The position numbers and the translations under genes were made by a program. Below are positions 57,117 to 64,000 of a DNA stretch of 64,000 nt, in pieces. Every line of letters begins with the position of its first letter. Position 1 is the first letter of the stretch. The notes under the pieces were generated by a model that saw nothing but the letters and a program-made list of their open reading frames with translations, did no database searches and was not told where the DNA came from. Source of the stretch: Wuchereria bancrofti (taxonomy: Eukaryota; Nematoda; Chromadorea; Rhabditida; Onchocercidae); NCBI GenBank assembly GCA_005281725.1, contig SSBO01000001.1, positions 6,866,399 to 6,930,398 on the forward strand, read 5' to 3'.

Positions 57117-59034
57117 TTATACAGCACCACCAGCATGCTGTTTTTTAGGCCGACAACAAATGCAGCAACAACAGCAACAGAAACAACACAATGTGCAGGC
57201 TAACAGTGCATAACCCAGGGTTACAAATACGAACGAAAATACATAAGTGAACTGATCGCAGTAGTTACTATCCCGAGAATTGCTATGTTGTACATCTTTC
57301 TGCACTGAGTATACCCATACTGATCCTAAAATATAAATATCGTAAATGAAAAGTGAAAAAGAACAAAACAGTACCCTCATTCACATTCTCCTACCAGTCC
57401 ATGTTCACAACTAATTATGGAAACAACAGAATTTATGAACGCAACTATTAGTTTTTGATTTTTAAAACCCGAGCTGTCACTAAATCAATTAATAATTACA
57501 GCTATCTCCCAGTAATAACTAACTGAATTTTGAAAATGTTTGGAAATCCTACTCCTTTTTGCTTGCTCTTGAATTTAACATATAAAGTCTCACTTCTTAT
57601 TTGTCTCCTAATTCACTTATGTCTCTTTAGTTCCATTTCTTCCTGGATATATCCTTTTAGGAGGTGCGCTATTATCCCTTGGATAGAAAAAAGGCTTCCC
57701 TAGAATGTACACCACAATAAAATATGATTTAATATATTAAATTACATTACTTCTCACCAAAAGTTAACAACTGGAAAGTGAAACGATTATTTCCGCAACG
57801 AACTTTCATCCATATGGCAATGATTTCTCTTGGATAGTAAAATACCTATTTAGTTGGAAACACAATTTTTTGTCAAATTACAGATGATAATGATGAAATT
57901 TGAAAATTTAATGCAATAACTTTACTATTTCTACCACCATTAACCATCCGGATGAAATACATAGCGTTAGTAAAATATTACCAATTCGAATACTGAAAAA
58001 AAAACGGGTTAAAAAATGGATACCGATTATAAACCAGACGAGTAAGAAACATGACAGCAGGCCATCAAAGGGATTTGGATTGACGTCTGCTGCAGAAGGC
58101 GGACGACCTTCACGTTGTCGTTTAGCACGATAACAAAAATTTGTTGCACTCTTCAGTAGAGAAAAGAAACCAGTGACAATGAGCCAGATAGGTATGTAAG
58201 GTTCCACGGGACAGCTGTAGATATTACAACCGCCAAGTACTATCATTCCTAATGGAATGATATTCAACACTGCCAAAAGCACCGCAGCGGTCACTGAAAT
58301 TTGGTAATTAAAACATATCAACCACCAACTGCAAAATTTTCTACAAAGAATGATCAGGGATATTTAATTATTAAATGCAACATATCGATTATGGCACAGC
58401 TGCTCTACAATGATTCCATAAATGTGATTTAGAAATTTTATTTTTCAGTTTGTTTGTTCTTCTGTGAATATATTTTCTAATGAGCTTTGATCATAATGAT
58501 CAATCATCTTTTTATATCACGATAACTTATATCCTATTGGATTTTGAAGAAACGAATGAATGACTCTTACTTGTGCTAATAATTACTGCAAAAGCTTTTG
58601 CTAGAAACTGAGCTAATCCTCTTGGGTCCTCAACTTGCCGAAATTCACCATACAATGATTCATAGGTTGGCGGCATACCTGAAATCACTTCTCCGTTTAC
58701 TATTATTTGTTATTTATTCAAAGTTTTCCCCATCCTCCAAAAGAAAGAAGTCAAAGAAGCTAACTAATTACAACAATATGTCAACTGTATTTGTATCAAA
58801 GACAAAGCTGTGAATCATTTAATGATCCATGCCAAACAGAATATCAAAATATCACATAACAGATCATTTTTCAAAAAATGACCAAGCCATTATTAGAATG
58901 AGAATTAACTTACTATTCGGATTAGATGAATCCTCATAAGCCGGTGGTGAATCATCAGAGGCTGATCTAGTAGATGCTCCTTGTTGTACCACAACTCTAT
59001 CAGGATACGGTGGTGCTGACGCAACTGGCATCAT
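57117..59034 (-). CDS. TMEM272-like four-span membrane protein
   Basis: Exons: 58914–59034, 58571–58678, 58024–58293, 57117–57325; phases close to 235 residues. The cytosolic N-terminus has two PPxY motifs (SPPAYED and MPPTYESLYGEF), typical binding sites for Nedd4-family WW domains. Four hydrophobic spans follow: AAVLLAVLNIIPLGMIVLGG; YIPIWLIVTGFFSLLKS; LLSCFLLVWFIIGSVWVYS; and TYVFSFVFVTLGYALLACTL. The CPVEPYIPIWLIVTG and FIIGSVWVYS blocks match the TMEM272 family (human PIQPLIPLYLLVGG and FILGNYWVFS). The last span runs into CTLCCFCCCCCCICC, a likely palmitoylation cluster, and ends KKQHAGGAV. The molecular function of the family is not established. The start is the first of two adjacent ATGs just after a TATAG. 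Confidence 0.8.
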
Positions 59035-60307
59035 TCTATAGCAGGCATATGCAAGCGATCAGTTACAATTTATCATCACGCAACTATCAACACATGCCGC
59101 ACATATGTAAGCAAATCTTTTTTACAGACATGAAATAGAATTTCTGTTTTATTACCTTAAAATACCAAGAAAAAAAATTACCAAAAAATAAATACTAAAA
59201 TACCAAGTCATCGACAACCACTCAAAGATCCAACGGCTATACTTCATACAATCAAAACTGGCAATCAGTAAACTGCACGTAAAATACGTACCCTTAAGAG
59301 AACTCACTACTAAAGGAGGATGACAATATGTTTACAACCATGGCAATCGATCTGCTTGATGTTAACGTAACACACACACATACACACAGACACACACACA
59401 TATACATACACACACAATATGATGCATGAGTATAGCAGACTAAACCTACGTTCACGTAATGTTTCTCACCCTCTCTACCTCTTGCTCTCTCTGGAATGTT
59501 TCTTTTCCTTACTGCCATTTAAATATTTGACATGCTTTTATACTACTACAACGTTAAGAATCATAGAAGAGAAATACTTTTCGGCTCTTGTGGTATGTAA
59601 CTTGAAACATGCGTGGATGTTTTTCCATCACTGTATCCGACTTTAACGTAGGGCTAATACTGGAAAGCAGTAGAAAACATTTTAATAATTAAATAGAATA
59701 ATATTCCTCGGTAAAGTGTAACGTAAGTACACATAAACGGCGTGAAGCATTTTACATAGAGTTGGATGATGTAAAATGTTCACTATATATATGCATATTG
59801 CACTTACAAAATAAAAAAGACAACAGCACATTCGCACCCAACATTAATGAGAACAAACTCAATGTTTGCATGGAATGCATAATTATTTTTTTAAATATTC
59901 CTTGTTCCACTTTGTCTCCTCCTCTAGGGAAAACTAAAGTTTTGACAACTTCTATCTTTCCAAATATGGGAATAATAGTTGACGAATCGCACAAAGTTTC
60001 TTTTAATTAATTGTGCTTTGTAAAGATGTCTGAATATCCTGTTAAACACTTTTTAAAAGGAGCAAAAAATATACAGTTAAAAGCATAGATTACTACAAAA
60101 TATTAAGCCGAATAAACTTATTTCTTTATGGACTAGAGTGGAAATTGTTACTTATATGAACCCACAACAAAATTATGAAAAGAGCTTCGACTGAAAAAAG
60201 CGAAAAAAAGCAAACCAGAAAATAACAACATCAAAACAATTTCGGATTATAGCACAATATTCAATGGCTATATACAAACTGACGTCAAGAAGATTCCATT
60301 CCTATTC
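59035..60307. other. Upstream region of TMEM272-like gene
   Basis: About 1.3 kb; no coding exon seen. Contains a (CA)n microsatellite at 59369–59417 that is open in some frames only because of repetition. Confidence 0.5.
59369..59417. repeat. (CA)n microsatellite
   Basis: Interrupted CA dinucleotide run with TA variants. Confidence 0.9.
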
Positions 60308-63300
60308 CTAAGGCAAAATCCGTTTTAAAATAGGCAAAATGCTTGATTTTAAATCATCATCATCATCATCACCGTTTCTTCTCACTTTCTCTCCCTCCTC
60401 TTCATCGGCACCATAAGTATAACCACGTGCCAGTCGATCATATCGATTCTCTTCATCACTAACACTGTCCTGTTCAAGGAAAAATGCCTTTAACACGGCA
60501 TTTACACGCTCACCATCTAATCCTCCAACGCCCGTACTGCTGATAACATTACCTACAGGAGAAACCAGCTGCACTTTGACTTCCGCCCCTGAAAATGATT
60601 TTGGAGAGTTTATAATTTTTTACTATTACAGTAAGCTCTGTATTGAAGATTCCATTAGCTGTGAAATGACGAAAAGACGGTCATCCCAAATACAAGCGAA
60701 CACCCACATAGACCTATTATATATCAAGGGTCCGAAACTTTTATTCTTTAAGCAAAGAGTCACAAACCTTGGATTAAACCTGTTTCACGGATTTTCTCTT
60801 CTAGTGTACTTTTGAAAACAAAAAGCTGTTTTCGCAAGTCATCAAAACCATCGTGAAATAATGTTCCATCTGATTCACTTTTTCTTGCTGTTTTCTTTGA
60901 TCGCAAATAAAGCTATAAAAAACAGCTAATTGAAATCAAACTTCTTTATCTTAAGTTGTTTAAGATAACTAAATCTTAGAAAAAAGGAACGATCCGAATT
61001 GAAGGAAGTGAATCGAATATTGCTCTTATTATTCTATTCTGCCATCTTTAGTTAAATGGAAAGCTTACGCTAAACAAAAGATATTTTCAAATGCAAAAGA
61101 ACTGAACGAACGCAAATCACTTACCTCAACCTTCTTCCTCAAGTTTTTTCTTCTGGCTCTTTCAAACATTCTTAATTGCGCAGCTTTTTCTTCCTTACTC
61201 ATGACATTCTGGATTCCTTTTTTATTATCAACACCCGCATCTGAAGCATAAAATTTACGGAAACCGACCATTTGTTAGTTACACAAAGTATTAATATGTT
61301 CGAAACTTCCTGACAAAAAATTCGACAGTGTAATTCCAAATCATATACTAATAAATTACATGAATCCTTATACTGAATGAATAAACTGACCTTCTTCAGT
61401 TGTTCCCCAACCTTCAATTGCAGTATTATCTGTGAAGAAAAGATAAGCATTTTTGGGACTCAAATCTAAACAAAATTAGATCAAAATAATGCAAATTAAC
61501 TATAATTATAAACTCAGCAAACCTCCTTCATTTACTCTAAAACTATTTATAATACACTTCAGACACTGTAAGAATATATTGTAAGAATGCTTATATTGTA
61601 AGAATCTTACAATGTCCAAAGGCGTGCTTAAAGGGTTAAAGTAATAACAGACAATAATAATAGACATTGAAATTATTAGACGTCCTAAAAACTACCTTCA
61701 ATTCGGGCGAGAAACATATTCGGATTTCCAAACATTCTAAACGTTTCGACTGAAGTATGCTTCATAAAATTACCCCACGATTTTTTGTCATGACGCAATA
61801 CTGCACGATTGTAGCTTTGCTAAAAACATTTAATTTACAAGGAAACAGAAAACAAGAAAGATATTTCTACATCCTCATAATTAAGAACTTCAGACAACTG
61901 AGGAAAGTTAGCGGCAATTTTGAAAGCAATCGAATCCTAGAATTGTTAGCAACAAATGAAATCTACAAACTGATGTTCAATACAGTAAAATAAGATTTTT
62001 TCACTACATTCTTCAGGATGCCACCACAACTGCATGGGTTCCAAATTGCTGCCATAACAATGAATCAATTATGAGCTATCAGGAATTACTTGCAGTACTG
62101 TTCTCGTATTCTAATCAAAAAAAAAAGAATACCATAAATTTCAGAAACATTTTTTCGACCACAATATAATTGAGTTTTCGGTCAAAATTATAATCACTTC
62201 TGTCACTTATTAACTGAAAAGTGCTTTATTCATTCCATAATACAAAAGTGGAAGTCAGTAGTATAGAAGAAATATTAAAGTAAAATAAAACATGGAATAG
62301 GACTATAGATACGGTTTTACTTAACAACGTCTGTTTGAGTTAAATAAATAAATATTACAAGTAATTTTTGAGGGTTAAAAACAAACCAGCGCGCGAACAG
62401 AGAGAAGTTGTCGAGCAACATGCGACATTAGATCTTCTGCCGTAAATTCTATCCCTCGACTTAGCAGTTTCAAAACTTTGTATTCAAACAGCTGCAATAT
62501 CTCAAGCTGCTTCTCAGCGTTACTCCACATTGCTGCCAGAAATGGATTTTCTACATCATCCACATCATTTACAATGTCCGGGAAAATACCCTCATGGAAA
62601 GCCTTTCTTAATGAACCGATCATTACACTCAAATATGCCTCTGTTACCAATTTTTCATCGATATCGCTTAAAAATTTTGAATATGACATCTTCTTCTCGT
62701 CATATTCTTCATCTATTTTTTTCAGGAATGACGACATCTGAAAATCAAGACATTGCACTCTAATTTATTTTTGTTAAAAATAGCTTACTCTTGCTTAATC
62801 ACTTTACATCTGTTATTAAAGAAAAAAGTTTCATTTGCAACGATATTCATTGCTAATTCTGTTTTATTAAGTAAAATACAACCAGCAACACTTACACTAT
62901 ACAAAGTTAGATTGAAATATTAAAAAACTTCATCCTCTGTCTACTGAACTGACTAATATATCCAACATAAAACATAACATAAACACACAATCAGATAGTA
63001 GTTATTTCTGCCGCGTGAGTATGCAAAAGTAACGGGAAAAAATTTACGATCCCAATACGGATCTTTGAAGTACCAATATATATTCCCACGATCCTCGTCC
63101 GCTTCAGTAATGTAACGTGCTGAAATTTTCTATCAATTTAATAATTTCTAGCAGAGATTTGTAGTACAGTCTGATAAATCGTTTTGATTAATCTATTGAT
63201 TAAATATGCCCTATGAATAGGAATTTTAAGAAACTCACTTTCCATTTCATGCAAGTCGTCGTATATGAAATGTAGATCTGCCTTTACTTTTGTGACTGAA

Positions 63301-63600
63301 AGAAAAGAAGTAGCCGTTAGAAGGATATTGTCTGGTACGTCGAAAAGTATTTTACAGACAAATAAAGTTGGATGACCTAGCTTATCATATGACCAATTAG
63401 AAATATATCTTACGATCAACATTCAGCTTCGTGATTGACCTCATTATATCTTCATACACCATTTTGAGCTCTTTCTCAGTCGCTTCCATTTCTCTTATAC
63501 TCTTCGGTGTTCTTTTTGCCAGACGTTTCCTAGCATATCGCTGTCGCTGAATGCTATCTGCACGTGCTATGAGAAATTCCGATTCCTTCTTAGCTTCTTC
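60308..63600 (-). CDS. Unrecognised charged coiled-coil protein, 3' part
   Basis: Proposed exons: 63414–63600, 63239–63295, 63034–63119, 62387–62737, 62094–62110, 62008–62048, 61696–61749, 61391–61429, 61125–61240, 60780–60912, 60308–60588; 453 residues with no start, so the gene continues upstream, probably beyond the window. The N-terminal part is helical and very basic/acidic (RQRYARKRLAKRTPKSIREM), followed by NIYWYFKDPYWDRKFF and a long helical exon (62387–62737). Then comes a conserved-looking aromatic patch LWWHPEEFETFRMFGNPNMF, a basic coil KAAQLRMFERARRKNLRKK, a globular-looking VKVQLVSPVGNVISSTGVGG, and an acidic tail with six consecutive Asp encoded by a GAT repeat. The 17-base exon needs a GC–AG intron to keep phase. 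I cannot assign a family; no membrane span or signal is visible. Confidence 0.65.
61595..61613. repeat. Palindrome within a TGTAAGAAT repeat
   Basis: ATTGTAAGA, one A, TCTTACAAT, preceded by two more copies of TGTAAGAAT from about 61567. It lies in an intron of the right-edge gene. Confidence 0.75.
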
Positions 63601-64000
63601 CTACAAATATTACTAGTGTGAACAGCAATATGCTAACAAAAAGCTCCATATCCTCAACTACGATTCTAACAGAGAAGCATTAAATGAAGTTCCAGAAAAC
63701 CATAGTTTCTAAAGCAGAGGTATAATGACAAAAAAGGAGATGAAGAACGATAAGGACAACATCATGAAAACATATGAGAGTGCTGCTACTTACAGTGATA
63801 ACAAAAGCTTAAATCAATTTAAATATTCCCCCTTACAACATTAAAGTTCACACAGTAGTAGTAATTACTGCTTAATATTTATAGTAAATTCATTGATAGA
63901 ATATTCGCTAAATTAATTTCAGTTAACTTGTGTGAAATATATCTATCACTGTACGAAGTTCGTTATAATTAAAAGTTCGTAAACTTTTTGAATCGAAAAT
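63601..64000. other. Right edge, intron or upstream of the unrecognised gene
   Basis: The acceptor for the first visible exon is at 63601–63602, so this stretch should be intron of the right-edge gene. No upstream exon is identifiable in these 400 bases. Confidence 0.5.

Noticed and set aside
59294..59518. Cys/Val-rich minus-strand frame
   Set aside because: Translation of the CA microsatellite.

Overview
This is nuclear DNA from a nematode, most likely a filarial worm or close relative. The sequence is roughly 70% A+T. Genes are broken into many short exons with GT–AG introns, many acceptors read TTTCAG or TTTTAG, and the proteins are closest to nematode families such as the DPY-31 astacin, SMA-2 Smad and WAH-1/AIF. 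There is no bacterial operon structure, IS element, CRISPR array, rRNA or tRNA. I rebuilt gene models by hand from splice sites and reading-frame phase, so exon joins are inferences, but nearly all chains close in frame.

Left part (1–25 kb): a matrix metalloproteinase with hemopexin repeats (+, 2693–5412); the SWI/SNF subunit BCL7 (−, 6031–7207); the collagen-processing astacin DPY-31/NAS-35 (+, 10947–18979, with a damaged thrombospondin module and possible extra 3' exons); and a two-gene minus-strand unit, RFC5 (22752–25025) followed by Mediator MED30 (20201–22181). A 0.6–0.7 kb divergent promoter separates RFC5 from a second Mediator gene, MED19 (+, 25682–27645).

Middle (27.6–48 kb): a BMP-class receptor Smad (SMA-2 type, − strand, 10 exons, 31179–35274); about 5 kb without a firm gene; then apoptosis-inducing factor AIF/WAH-1 (−, 40420–43684), preceded by three exons for a mitochondrial-looking membrane segment (44544–45607) that may be its own N-terminus; then a cytosolic PEBP (−, 46487–47871).

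Right part (48–64 kb): TMEM164 (−, 51094–53593), a TMEM272-like four-helix membrane protein with PPxY motifs and a cysteine run (−, 57117–59034), and the 3' part of a coiled-coil protein I do not recognise (−, 60308 to beyond 63600, continuing past the right half of the window).

Functional themes: cuticle and matrix proteolysis (MMP, DPY-31), body-size TGF-beta signalling (SMA-2, a pathway that in C. elegans controls cuticle collagens), transcription machinery (BCL7, MED30, MED19), replication (RFC5) and mitochondrial redox/cell death (AIF). No wholly new system is evident. The items most worth checking are the DPY-31 TSP1 frameshift, the AIF N-terminal exons, the Mediator/RFC cluster, the one-residue insertion in the Smad L3 loop, the unrecognised right-edge gene with a probable GC–AG intron, and a 46-bp perfect palindrome.
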